Shown here piece after piece: positions 18,005 through 26,695 of a DNA stretch of 41,116 bases (positions are counted from its first letter, which is position 1; each line of letters opens with the position of its first letter). Both the position numbers and the translations under genes were made by a program. Origin of the DNA: an uncultured Chthoniobacterales bacterium (GTDB lineage Bacteria > Verrucomicrobiota > Verrucomicrobiia > Chthoniobacterales > UBA10450). The notes under the pieces are model-generated. The model was not told the origin of the DNA. It saw only the letters and a program-made list of their open reading frames with translations, and made no database searches. Where the stretch lies: contig CADCTA010000058.1 of NCBI GenBank assembly GCA_902805675.1, forward strand, positions 1 through 41,116, in the 5' to 3' direction.

Positions 18005-19924
18005 ATGGCGACTTCTTCGGCTAGCCGCCCGACCTGGCAGCGTAATTCGTTCTTCCAGTTCTTCGCCTCGGTGAAGCTGGCCGTCGTGCTGCTGGCGGTC
18101 ATCATCGTCGCCAGCATCGCGGGCACGATCTGGGAATCGAGCTTCGACGCCAAGGTGGCGCGCGCCTACGTCTACGGCGCGCCGTGGTTCAACATCTGGC
18201 TGATGGTCCTCGCCACGAACCTGGCGGTGTCGGCGCTCTCACGCTGGCCGTGGAAACAGCATCACGTCGCGTTTCTCGTTACCCATCTGGGCATCATCAC
18301 GCTGCTCTTTGGCTCGCTCATCGGGCGCATCTGGGGCATCGAGGGCACGATCACGCTGTTCAAAGGCGAGCCGCCGAGCAATCGCCTGCTCGTCGATGAG
18401 CGCCAGCTGCGGGTGCGCGACAGCGACGGCGTGATCAAAGGGTATCGCGCGGAGTTCATCAACCGCCCGCCGACACCACAACGCCCGTCGGATCTCGGCC
18501 CGCTCGCTTCCGGCGCGCGGCTCAGCATCGTGGAACACGCGCCAGCGGTGGAAGGCAAGCTGAACCCGAAGCCGCTGAGCGAAGGCGGCACGCCCGCGGT
18601 GCATTTCACCGTCGCCACCGCGATGATGGGGCAGAAGCTCGAGAACTGGCTGCTCGCGGACGACGATCACGAGGGGCACGGCACGTTTAACATGGGCCTC
18701 GCGACCGTCGACCTGAAGCGCGGCACCGCGCCGACGATTCAGCCGAGCGGGCCACCAGCCGCGGGCGAGGTAGACATCGAGGAGTCGATCTTCGCGTTCA
18801 CGAAAGCGCCCGATCAGCAGGTGAACCGCGTCGCGCGCGGCGGAAGCACCGGCGCCAAGGCCGTCCTCTCGCAGCCGACGGAAGGCAACAAAGGCAGCGT
18901 CACGCTCACGATCGCCGACAAGAACTGGACGCACGATGTGGCCGCGAATCTCGGCCGCGACACACCGCTCGAAGGCAGCGCGTTCATGATGCGCGTCGAG
19001 ACCTATTGGCCAGACTTCCGCATTGAGGGCGGCAAGCCAACCTCGGTGTCTGAGCAGCCGAACAACCCCGCCGTCGTCGTAACGCTGCGCGGACGCGGCG
19101 TGCCGGTGGCGCAGTCATCGAGCGATCCACATGGCGCGCCCGGCGCAGCCGAGCAGACGGTGCCGAATCGCCTCACGCTCTTCATCGCCGACGATGGGGC
19201 GATCACATACGACCTCACCTCGCGCACCGCTGGCCGCTCGACCGGCAAGCTCGATGTGAACGCGCCGCTCCCGACCGGCTGGGCCGATTGGCAGCTGACG
19301 ATCGATCGCGTCATGCCGCACGCGGAGCACTTCATGGAGTTCGCGCCCGCGACAACGCCGAGCACGACCGCGAATCAGCCGGACGGCATTCGCCTGCGTG
19401 TGCAGCAAGGCGACGAAACGATCGAGCAATGGGTGCCATCCGGCTGGCAAGTCGTCATGCCCACAAAGCCGCAACCGCTCCAGGTCACCTACGGCTTCCG
19501 CCAGCAACAGCTGCCGATCGCGCTGGAGCTGCTCGACTTTGAAGTGCAGCGCAATGAAGGCAGCGACAGCCCGGCCGGCTTCAAGAGCACGGTTCGCGTG
19601 ACGGACCGGGAAGGCAGCACCGCCACCGGCCAATGCTGGATGAACAACCCGTTCAGCTATCCGGGCCAATGGTGGCGCACCTGGAGCGGCCTGACCTACA
19701 AAATGTCGCAGGCCTCCTGGAACCCGGAGAACCTCGGCCAGAGCACGATCCAGATCCTGCGCGATCCGGGTTGGCTGCTGAAGTGGGTCGGCTCGCTGCT
19801 GATATGCGCCGGTATTTACATGCTGTTTTACACGAAGCGATTCCGCCGGCCGACCGCTCCCGCGAAGGCCGCGGCGGTGCCGAAGCCCGCAGACGAGCCT
19901 CAACTCGTAGGAGCTGAGAAGTGA
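18005..19924 (+). CDS. resB: ResB/Ccs1-like cytochrome c biogenesis protein
   Basis: A 639-residue membrane protein. Three N-terminal spans lie at about 20-41, 56-78 and 85-107, with the ResB-type His in HHVAFLVTHLG. A large periplasmic part of about 460 residues follows, then a final span near 600-620 (LLKWVGSLLICAGIYMLFY) and a short cytoplasmic tail. ResB/Ccs1 works with ResC/CcsA to deliver heme and apocytochrome for System II cytochrome c maturation. ResC is not adjacent here, although resBC pairs are common. ATG 18005 is preferred over an in-frame TTG at 17984; neither has a clear ribosome site. The stop overlaps the next gene's ATG by one base, so the two are probably translationally coupled. 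Confidence 0.87.
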   Translation: MATSSASRPTWQRNSFFQFFASVKLAVVLLAVIIVASIAGTIWESSFDAKVARAYVYGAPWFNIWLMVLATNLAVSALSRWPWKQHHVAFLVTHLGIITLLFGSLIGRIWGIEGTITLFKGEPPSNRLLVDERQLRVRDSDGVIKGYRAEFINRPPTPQRPSDLGPLASGARLSIVEHAPAVEGKLNPKPLSEGGTPAVHFTVATAMMGQKLENWLLADDDHEGHGTFNMGLATVDLKRGTAPTIQPSGPPAAGEVDIEESIFAFTKAPDQQVNRVARGGSTGAKAVLSQPTEGNKGSVTLTIADKNWTHDVAANLGRDTPLEGSAFMMRVETYWPDFRIEGGKPTSVSEQPNNPAVVVTLRGRGVPVAQSSSDPHGAPGAAEQTVPNRLTLFIADDGAITYDLTSRTAGRSTGKLDVNAPLPTGWADWQLTIDRVMPHAEHFMEFAPATTPSTTANQPDGIRLRVQQGDETIEQWVPSGWQVVMPTKPQPLQVTYGFRQQQLPIALELLDFEVQRNEGSDSPAGFKSTVRVTDREGSTATGQCWMNNPFSYPGQWWRTWSGLTYKMSQASWNPENLGQSTIQILRDPGWLLKWVGSLLICAGIYMLFYTKRFRRPTAPAKAAAVPKPADEPQLVGAEK

Positions 19925-20589
19925 TGCGCGTCGATGTGAAGCAAGTCGCGGCGTTCGTGATCGCGCTAACGCTGATCGGTTGCGGCTCGAGCGAAACGCC
20001 TGAGCGCGCGGCGGAGAGAACCTCCCGCGCAGCTGCCGCACGCCTCGACAAGGAAGCGAAGAAAGCGAAGACCGCGCGCGCCTCCGGTTGGGGCCGCTTT
20101 TCCGGACAGGTCGAAACTCGCTGGGAAAACGACGGTGTTACGATGGTGCTGCTGAACGAGCTGCGTTACACCGATCCGTACGGTCAGGTCTGGGTGGCGC
20201 CAGCCGGTTCGCGCGTGAATGGCGCATCGATTCCGCGCCCGTTCTGGAGCATCATCGGCGGACCGTTTGAAGGGAAATACCGCAATGCTTCCGTGTTGCA
20301 CGACGTCGCCTACGAGGAGCAGAAAGTGCCGCCGCACGAAGCCGACCTGATGTTCTACAACGCCATGCGTGCCAGCGGCGTCGGCGCGACCACGGCGAAG
20401 ACGATGTACTACGTGCTGCTGCGACACGGTCGGCATTGGAAGCACCGCCAGGCGCTGCCTTCGGATCCAACGCCGAACCGGCCCAGCGCCGTCGCTCCGG
20501 GTGACGTGGACGAGATCCAGAAGTGGATTCGCGCGAACGACCCAAATCTCGATGAGATCCAGGCTCGCGCCGGCGACGAGGGTCGCTGA
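19924..20589 (+). CDS. DUF1353 domain lipoprotein
   Basis: A 221-residue protein with a signal sequence (VKQVAAFVIALTLIGC) ending in a lipobox L-I-G-C, so it is probably lipid-anchored to a periplasmic membrane face. A Lys/Arg/Ala-rich segment at about 25-55 leads to a DUF1353-like domain at about 60-160: V-A-P-A-G-S-R-V-N-G-A-S-I-P-R-P-F-W, then ASVLHDVAYEE and ADLMFYNAM. DUF1353 has no settled function and is often phage-linked; conserved His/Asp/Glu hint at a metal site. ATG 19924 overlaps the resB stop as TGATG. The pairing suggests a role at the cell envelope, perhaps in cytochrome maturation, but this is inference. Confidence 0.8.
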   Translation: MRVDVKQVAAFVIALTLIGCGSSETPERAAERTSRAAAARLDKEAKKAKTARASGWGRFSGQVETRWENDGVTMVLLNELRYTDPYGQVWVAPAGSRVNGASIPRPFWSIIGGPFEGKYRNASVLHDVAYEEQKVPPHEADLMFYNAMRASGVGATTAKTMYYVLLRHGRHWKHRQALPSDPTPNRPSAVAPGDVDEIQKWIRANDPNLDEIQARAGDEGR

Positions 20590-20705
20590 GGCGTTAGTCA
20601 TCGCACGTTGAGTGGACGCTGCGCGACGCTGCGCCAGAGCGTTGTGGCCAGTGCGCTACGCAGCTAGAGCCGCTCGTGCCGCAGCGCGCAATTAGCAACA
20701 ACGCT

Positions 20706-20796
20706 GTCATTCCGACCGGAGCGAAGCGCAGTGGAGGAATCCCGTGGCGTACCGATTCGTGGTGCCACGGGATTCCTCGACTTCGCTCGGAATGAC
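20706..20796. repeat. Palindromic intergenic element, family A (copy)
   Basis: Ends GTCATTCCGACCGGAGCGAA and CTTCGCTCGGAATGAC; core GGAATCCCGTGGC and GCCACGGGATTCC. It separates the convergent DUF1353 and M28 genes and could act as a bidirectional transcript end, although no T-run follows on either strand. Confidence 0.92.
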
Positions 20797-20830
20797 AGCC
20801 GGATATCGGCTTTCACTGTCGCCCGCAGCT

Positions 20831-23134
20831 CTAGAACGTGTACTCGCGCCCAACCAGCACGACATCGCTCCCATAGGTCGCCATCATGTCCGCGGGTCGT
20901 TCGCGGTAAGCCTTCCCCGGCATCTGCGGAAGCCCAATCGAGCGATCGCCGAACCAGAGCTTCAAAGGGCCATTGGATGCGAGCTGCAACTCCACCTCAA
21001 CCCCTTCGGCAGGCGGCGCGTTGTAGCGCAACGACCACGGCCAGGTCGCTCCGCGCTCGTTCTCGATCTCGTGCGCGCGGCCGTTGAAGCTGACTGCGAG
21101 TATCCGGACGTCCGCCGCCATTCGCATCAACAGCATCTGCGCTGCGCGCGGCGAGGAGAGGTGCAATCGCAACACACGCCTGCCATTCACGATCGAGTCA
21201 GAGACGACGGTCGCCGTCGGCGCCTCGAGCGGCAGTAACTCGGCCGCCGCCGTGAGCGCGTCGCGAGCGCTCCCGATCGTGAACGCCGGCGCCTTGCCGC
21301 GAGCCGGTGAGCCCGTGAGGAACTCGCGCGTCCATTCATCGAGCTCATCGTCGTAGCTGACCCACGCCGCCTTCGCCTGATCGGCATTCACGCTGTAGGC
21401 GATCGAATTCCGCCGCGGGTGCTCGGCACTGAAGACCGACAGTTGGCGTCCCCATCCTGTCAGCGCGGCGGCACACAAAAGCAGCGTTGGAGCCGACCGT
21501 CGTAATGGCGTGCTGATCTGCGGCAACAGAGGCGAAGCGATTGCGATCATCAAACCGAGAAGCACGGCGAGCACCGACACCGAAATCCAATCGAAGGCGA
21601 GCGTGACAAACAGCAGGTACATCAACGGCGCGAAGATCAGCAGCGTCGGCAAGCTGCCGAAGAATGCCGGCAGCGTGTCATTCTGCATCAGCAACGCCGC
21701 GAGCAATCCAGCCAGCGCGAAGAGCAGCGGCCACTGCAGGAGATAACTCCCAGCCGGCAGCAGGTAGGTGAGAACCGCGGCGAGAACCGCAACGACGACG
21801 AGCTGACCCACCGCGGAGTTGAACCGGCCGAGCTTCGATGAAAGCCAACTCTGCACCGCGACGGCAAACGCGAGGCCGGCCGCGACGCAGCCCAGCATGA
21901 TCAGCGAATTACTCGGTGTGTCGCCGACGAGCAGCGTTTTCGTCGAGATGTTGACCAGCCACCAGACAAGGTGTGCTCCGCCAGCTGCGGCGAGGAGAAC
22001 GAGAAAGAATCCTCCGGCACCACCAAGTGTGCGCCAGATCGTAATCGCTGCGCGGCGCCGCGCAGTCATGAGCACAGCGACCAGCAACGCGATGTCGGCG
22101 CCGAGTATGATCCAGACGCCCCACCCTGGATAACCGACCAGCCGGCTGCCGAACCAGTTGAAGTAAACGCGATCGGGCTCGTGGATGTCGCGCAGTTCCA
22201 GATCCCCGAAGTGCTGCGCCAGGGCCAGCGCGTTGGCTCCGACGTTCTGCAGGCTGCGCGGATCGAGGTTGGCAGGTGTATCGCGGCGAGTGTGATAGTT
22301 CTCGAAGCTGGCCGTGAAGGCGAAGTTCAGACCAGCCAGCCCGCTGACCCGCTTGAACACCGTCATGTCGGTGTGGTTAGGCAGATTCTTGTAAACGGCG
22401 TAGGCGAGCGACGACGAGAACGGGTACGGCGCCACGCGGGCAAACTCGCGCGTCACCCAGCCGTTCCGGTCGCTCGTCTCAAACATCATCGCCGGGCCGG
22501 AAGTGCCGCGCGCTTCGAAGTTCAAGACTACGCCGGCGCGTCGCGCGAGATCCGGATGATCGCGCACAAAAGCCGCCGCGCCGATGAGTCCCTCTTCTTC
22601 GCCGTCGGTGAAGAGAACAAGCAGATCGTTCTTCAGTGGACCGCGGGCGCGCAATGCGCGGATCGTCTCCAGGATCGCGGCGAGTCCGGAGCCAGCGTCG
22701 GCCGCACCCGGGCCTTCCGGCACGGAATCGTAGTGACTGGCCAACATCACCGCGCGGCTGTTCGCCGTCCCTTTGATCGTAGCGACGATGTTCTGCACTG
22801 TGCCGGCGTAGACGAGCCGGTAAGCGTCCGTTACCCCGACGGTCGTCTCGACGTTCACCTCCGCGCCGAGCGCCGTTAGTTGCTCGACCAGGTAATCCCG
22901 CACGCGGTGATTCGCTGCCGTCCCGATCGAGTGCGGTTCGCGCGCGATCTGCTCCAGGTGAACCGCGGCGCGCGCCGTGGAGAACTGATCTGCAGGCGCA
23001 GTCGTGTCCAGCGCGCGCGGAGGCTTCGTCTGCCAGATCGCGAGTGCCGCGACCGCGATGACGAGCAGCCACAATGCAATCTTCAGAGCAGGGCGTAACT
23101 GCGCCGAGTCCTCGCTGCTCACATGGCGAAGCAC
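20831..23134 (-). CDS. Membrane-bound M28 family metallopeptidase
   Basis: A 767-residue protein. One N-terminal membrane span (about 17-36) is followed by an M28 aminopeptidase-type domain (about 55-310) with zinc residues H134 and D146 (S-H-Y-D-S-V, A-A-D-A-G-S-G), catalytic E179 and ligand E180 in F-T-D-G-E-E-E-G, then D in T-S-D-R-N-G and H in E-N-Y-H-T. The C-terminal half has about eight membrane helices and ends in a soluble domain of roughly 190 residues. This layout matches ER-type/Pff1-like M28 peptidases. The catalytic domain most likely faces the periplasm. Start at 23134; family A repeats lie on both sides. Confidence 0.9.
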   Translation of the reverse strand: MLRHVSSEDSAQLRPALKIALWLLVIAVAALAIWQTKPPRALDTTAPADQFSTARAAVHLEQIAREPHSIGTAANHRVRDYLVEQLTALGAEVNVETTVGVTDAYRLVYAGTVQNIVATIKGTANSRAVMLASHYDSVPEGPGAADAGSGLAAILETIRALRARGPLKNDLLVLFTDGEEEGLIGAAAFVRDHPDLARRAGVVLNFEARGTSGPAMMFETSDRNGWVTREFARVAPYPFSSSLAYAVYKNLPNHTDMTVFKRVSGLAGLNFAFTASFENYHTRRDTPANLDPRSLQNVGANALALAQHFGDLELRDIHEPDRVYFNWFGSRLVGYPGWGVWIILGADIALLVAVLMTARRRAAITIWRTLGGAGGFFLVLLAAAGGAHLVWWLVNISTKTLLVGDTPSNSLIMLGCVAAGLAFAVAVQSWLSSKLGRFNSAVGQLVVVAVLAAVLTYLLPAGSYLLQWPLLFALAGLLAALLMQNDTLPAFFGSLPTLLIFAPLMYLLFVTLAFDWISVSVLAVLLGLMIAIASPLLPQISTPLRRSAPTLLLCAAALTGWGRQLSVFSAEHPRRNSIAYSVNADQAKAAWVSYDDELDEWTREFLTGSPARGKAPAFTIGSARDALTAAAELLPLEAPTATVVSDSIVNGRRVLRLHLSSPRAAQMLLMRMAADVRILAVSFNGRAHEIENERGATWPWSLRYNAPPAEGVEVELQLASNGPLKLWFGDRSIGLPQMPGKAYRERPADMMATYGSDVVLVGREYTF

Positions 23135-23173
23135 AGTAGCAACGGCGACGGATGATCTTTGTTATGTCGGCCG

Positions 23174-23265
23174 GTCATTCCGAGCAAAGTCGAGGAATCC
23201 CGTGGCATACGCACCGGTCGGGCCCACGGGATTCCTCCACTGCGCTTCGCTTCGGTCGGAATGAC
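23174..23265. repeat. Palindromic intergenic element, family A (copy)
   Basis: Ends GTCATTCCGAGCAAAGTCGA and CTTCGGTCGGAATGAC; core GGAATCCCGTGGCAT and CCCACGGGATTCC. It lies between the same-strand amidohydrolase (stop 12 bp away) and M28 genes. Confidence 0.92.
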
Positions 23266-23276
23266 AGAAGTGTTGC

Positions 23277-25016
23277 TCACCGCACAGGGCCCGGGAACAC
23301 TCCAGTCGAGCGCGTTTTGCCGGGTCCCCACAGCGCACGTCCGGGAGTCGCGCCGGTGTGCTCGCCATCTTTCAGCACCGGCACGCCGTTCACGAAAACG
23401 TGCTGCATGCCGACCGCATACTGATGCGGTTGCTCGAATGTCGCGCGATCCGCGATCGTCTTTGGATCGAATACGACGACGTCGGCGAACATGCCCGTCT
23501 TCAAGAAGCCGCGGTCCTGCAGGCCGAGGTTTGTCGCGGGTAGCCCAGTTAACCGCCGCACTGCCTCTTCGAGCGAGATCACTTTCTCCTCGCGCACATA
23601 CTGCCCGAGCAGGCGCGCGAAGTTTCCGTAGGCGCGCGGGTGCGGATTGGATTTCAAGAACACGCCCTCGGGTGCCTGCGACGCCTCATCGGATCCGAAC
23701 GAAACCCAGTTCTTCTTCACCTGCTTGCGCATGTTCTCCTCCGACATCAGGAAGTAGATCGTCGAGACGCGCGAGCGGTCTTCGAGGATCAGATCCATCA
23801 ACGTTTCGATCGGATCCTTTCCGCGCTCGGCTGCGACAGCGGCAAGGCTTTTGCCGGTCAGCGGCTTCAACGCCTCCGACTTGAACCCGACGAGCAGGAT
23901 GCGATCGGGTGAGCCCGCAGCGCGGTAGAAGTTCTCCCACTCGTCCGACGGCGTCTTCACCGCCGCGGTCAGCTTCTCGCGAATCGCAGGGTCTTTCAGC
24001 CGCTCGAAAAGTGCTTCGTAGCCGCCGTCCAGCGCCCACGGTGGCAGGCAGGCGTCGAGACCCGTTCCGCCCGCCGGATAGTTGTACATGTTGGCGCTGA
24101 TCGGCATCCCGCTCGCCCGCGCCTTATCGATCATGGCGAGCACGCGATCCATCTTCGGCCAGTTGTCTTTGCCCGCTGCTTTCAGGTGGTAGATCTCGGC
24201 CGGGATCTTGGCCTCGCGGCTGATGCGCATCACTTCCTCCACTGCTTCGACGAGCCGGTTCCCCTCGCTCCGCATGTGCGTGATGTATTTGCCTTTGTGC
24301 TGCGCAGCGACCTTGCAGAGCTCGATCAGCTCTTCCGTCTTCGCGTAGAAGGCCGGCGCGTAGATCAGCGATGAGCCGATGCCGAGCGCGCCTTCTTCCA
24401 TGGCATCGCGCACGAGCACTCGCATCTGGTCGAGCTGTTCGGGCGTGGGCTGTTTGTCTTCCAGGCCGATGACGTATTCGCGCACCGTGGTCGCGCCGAG
24501 GAAGGAAGCGACGTTCGCGCTCACGCCGCGCTGCTCGAGGTGACGCAGATACTCGGCAAGCGTGTTCCAGGTGATGTCGAACTTGACGTCCGATTGCTCG
24601 GCGACCATTCGCTTCTTCATCGCGTCGTTCACCGGCCCCATGGACCAGCCTTCACCCATGATCTCCGTCGTCACTCCCTGGCGGATCTCGCTCTGCGAGC
24701 GGCCGTCGGCGAGGAACGACTCCGTCGCCCAGGAGAGCATATTGATGAAGCCGGGCGCGACCGCCATTCCTGTGGCGTCGATGGTGTTGGCGGCTGTGGC
24801 CTCCCCGAGCGAGCCGACGGCGACGATGCGATCGCCGCGAATCCCGATGTCCGCCCGGCGCGACTTTCCGCCGCTGCCGTCGTACATGGTTCCGCCTTTG
24901 ATCAGGTGATCGAATGGTTCCTCGGCTGTCTTCTTCGGCGCCGCGGTGATCGTCGTTGCGGTGCCACCAAACGCGATCGCAGCGATCAGAATCAGCATGC
25001 TGCGGACGGACATCAT
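23277..25016 (-). CDS. Secreted D-aminoacylase-like amidohydrolase without HxH motif
   Basis: A 579-residue protein with a signal peptide (RSMLILIAAIAFGG, cleavage near TAA-AP). The body matches N-acyl-D-amino-acid deacylases: F-D-x-L-I-x-G-G-x-x-Y-D-G-S-G near 35, I-T-H-M-R-S-E-G-N near 240, Y-H-L-K-A-A-G near 275, F-G-S-D-E near 440 and a C-terminal strand set (GMFADVVVFDP). The usual metal-binding 'GFID-x-H-x-H' is replaced by A-P-G-F-I-N-M-L-S-W, so the first metal site is missing while later His and Asp remain. Either a mononuclear enzyme or a new specificity is possible. Two adjacent ATGs (25016 and 25013) make the start certain to within one residue. Confidence 0.85.
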   Translation of the reverse strand: MMSVRSMLILIAAIAFGGTATTITAAPKKTAEEPFDHLIKGGTMYDGSGGKSRRADIGIRGDRIVAVGSLGEATAANTIDATGMAVAPGFINMLSWATESFLADGRSQSEIRQGVTTEIMGEGWSMGPVNDAMKKRMVAEQSDVKFDITWNTLAEYLRHLEQRGVSANVASFLGATTVREYVIGLEDKQPTPEQLDQMRVLVRDAMEEGALGIGSSLIYAPAFYAKTEELIELCKVAAQHKGKYITHMRSEGNRLVEAVEEVMRISREAKIPAEIYHLKAAGKDNWPKMDRVLAMIDKARASGMPISANMYNYPAGGTGLDACLPPWALDGGYEALFERLKDPAIREKLTAAVKTPSDEWENFYRAAGSPDRILLVGFKSEALKPLTGKSLAAVAAERGKDPIETLMDLILEDRSRVSTIYFLMSEENMRKQVKKNWVSFGSDEASQAPEGVFLKSNPHPRAYGNFARLLGQYVREEKVISLEEAVRRLTGLPATNLGLQDRGFLKTGMFADVVVFDPKTIADRATFEQPHQYAVGMQHVFVNGVPVLKDGEHTGATPGRALWGPGKTRSTGVFPGPVR

Positions 25017-25197
25017 GCTTCTGCGTAACAGGCGCGCTCAGCGATGTCACGCAGCCAGCGGCGACCAATTGTAAGCAGCACATAATCAGACGGCTCGGTT
25101 CATTGGATTCGCCAAGGATGAACACGACGATTACGGGTGCAGCAAAGTCGAGGACATATGGGCGAGCAGGACCACAACGCTCAGGCGAGTTGCTGTC

Positions 25198-25770
25198 ATG
25201 CTGCTGCTGGCGGCCGTCATGTTCATTTCCACCGGATGCTACTGTGACCGATGTATGGCCATCGCCCGATGCGGGGCGGCTACTACGCTGCCTACGCGGC
25301 ACCCGCGCCCGTACTACCGCTACGATCCAGACGGTTACGGATATCGCGGGTACGGAACAGGGGGCGACATCGGGGTGTCATCTCACCACGGCGGGCCGCG
25401 CTACCGCCGCGGCTACTACGGGCGGAGGGATTATGGCCGCTCGGGACTAACGCCGGAACTGGGATGGCCGGCGAGGGGTGGGCGGCGCGGCTGGGACGGG
25501 CGCGGTGACCGCCGGCGCAACTCGGATCGGCGCAGCGATGACGACGGTGATCAGCGTTCAAGCCGGCGCCGGCGTGCGCGCAGCGCGCGTGACTCTGAAG
25601 TCGGGCGAAGCACAGCGCCGGATTCCTGGCGAGGCGAATCGGCTGAGCGACAGCCCGAGTTCAGGTGTTACTGGCGGTTGCATCGCGCAGCGGCGAATCG
25701 CGGTCGCAGTGTTTTGCTTCGAAGCTTCGGGTCCGGCTGCGGCTCACGCGGAGCGCGCGCGCTTTGGTGA
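25198..25770 (+). pseudogene. Gly/Tyr/Arg-rich putative lipoprotein, probably frameshifted
   Basis: The frame opens MLLLAAVMFISTGC, a hydrophobic stretch with a lipobox, but lacks the positive residues expected before it. Just after the Cys the frame loses its character, while another frame reads M-Y-G-H-R-P-M-R-G-G-Y-Y-A-A-Y-A-A-P-A-P (25251-25310). The first frame then resumes as Y-Y-R-Y-D-P-D-G-Y-G-Y-R-G-Y-G. The two Gly/Tyr-rich pieces join naturally if two compensating one-base shifts are assumed. From about residue 95 the frame is Arg/Ser-rich and unlike a conserved protein; its end at 25770 is uncertain. Either a decayed gene, an assembly error, or an unusual intact protein. Bases 25771-25910 hold nothing I can name. 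Confidence 0.4.
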
Positions 25771-25910
25771 AGCCGTTGCGCGACTTGCAAGTCGGCGCGT
25801 GAAAACAGCAGCCGTTACGCCTGATTGTCTCCGGATTGCCGAACGCGCCTCCGCGCCATGCGTTCCCCTGGAGGGCAACGACGAAGCGAACCGCCCCGCA
25901 AGCGCTGCCG

Positions 25911-26117
25911 CTAAAGTGAGTCGTTGTCTCGGACGACGGTAACGTCACCCGCGGAACGATATGGTCGCGTGCGGCTCGCACCGGTGATGATTCCGATGCC
26001 GAGCAGGATCACGGATCCAATCGTGACGTAGAGAGACGGAGCACCCGCGACGATCGCCGCCCAGGCGAGCCCGCCAATGAGGATCAGGAAACCGAGGATG
26101 TAGGCGAAGAATCTCAT
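25911..26117 (-). CDS. Small two-span membrane protein, 68 residues
   Basis: A 68-residue protein with two membrane helices, FFAYILGFLILIGGLAWAAI (about 3-22) and VTIGSVILLGIGIITGA (about 31-47), and a short polar C-terminus. No family recognised; small two-helix proteins like this are frequent and often stress-linked. ATG 26117; the sequence before it (GGTAGAGCACC) gives at best a weak ribosome site. About 38 bases further upstream, on the same transcript if one starts there, lies the structured stretch 26156-26243, which could act as a leader element. Confidence 0.7.
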   Translation of the reverse strand: MRFFAYILGFLILIGGLAWAAIVAGAPSLYVTIGSVILLGIGIITGASRTRPYRSAGDVTVVRDNDSL

Positions 26118-26155
26118 GGTGCTCTACCGCTGAGTATTCGCCGGAAAGCGGTGCG

Positions 26156-26243
26156 GTGGACGTAGAGCGGCCTGTTCCTGCAAAGCAGGAGACAGCGGCA
26201 CCGGTTCCCCTAACCGGACGGGCACATCGCTGTGCACGTCCGC
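26156..26243. other. Compact four-way-junction-like fold, candidate structured RNA or leader
   Basis: An outer stem (26156-26163 with 26236-26243; core GGACGT/ACGTCC) closes three hairpins. The first is CTGT+TCCTGC, loop AAA, GCAGGA+ACAG with a one-base bulge (26172-26195). The second is CCGGTT, loop CCCCT, AACCGG (26201-26217). The third is GCACA, loop TCGC, TGTGC (26222-26235). Roughly two thirds of the 88 bases are paired. The outer stem holds one T-G pair that is stable only in a plus-strand RNA; the rest fold on either strand. A T6 run lies at 26323-26328. The rest of 26118-26469 has no gene I can support. Confidence 0.4.
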
Positions 26244-26469
26244 GGCGCCTCACCATGACTGGTCTGCGCCTCCGATGCCGCTGCACCGGGGTTTACGCCA
26301 GCGCTTCTGCATCGGGTGCGCAATTTTTTAACCGGTCCAGAATCACCACCGACAAACGCGAGCAGGCGAAGCGTGATGCAGCCCGGGGTTCGGTGCGCGC
26401 GTCGCGAACCGCCACCGCTGAAGTCTCGGCTCGGGCGCTGTGGGTACGAGCGGTGTAGCGCGGTCGTCG

Positions 26470-26665
26470 GTCATCCTGAGCCGCGGAGACGGCGAATCGA
26501 GCCCGCGGGAAGCGGTGCGAGATGGGCGAAGCCGCGCAGCGGAGAGCTTGCGGGAGCAAGCGAACCAAGGACCTCACGCAGGGTCCTGACGTGAGCCACT
26601 TGGGCAGAATGCGCCAAGGACCCTGCGCGAGGTCCTTCGGCGCGCTTCGCCAGCCTCAGGATGAC
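26470..26665. repeat. Palindromic intergenic element, family B (long form, copy 3)
   Basis: Ends GTCATCCTGAGCCGCGGAG and CAGCCTCAGGATGAC. It contains the inverted counterpart of the extension in 10447-10672 (GCCCGCGGGAAGCGGTGCGA) and a nested palindrome built on AAGGACCTCACGCAGGGTCC and GGACCCTGCGCGAGGTCCTT. It fills the space upstream of the thioesterase stop. Confidence 0.85.
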
Positions 26666-26695
26666 CGCGCGGTGTCTCGCTGCCTCTCCCGGAGC

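Noticed and set aside
21971..22879. Long plus-strand open frame (302 residues) opposite the M28 gene
   Set aside because: It is the antisense shadow of the M28 peptidase, whose motifs and membrane helices are clear; the plus-strand translation is Arg/Ala-rich with no domain.
26156..26243. tRNA gene
   Set aside because: The outline looks like a cloverleaf, but the loop of the second hairpin (CCCCT) does not fit a T-loop, there is no CCA, and stem sizes do not fit.
26318..26328. Intrinsic terminator at the T6 run
   Set aside because: Only a 4-pair GCGC stem with a long loop precedes the T-run, too weak to call.
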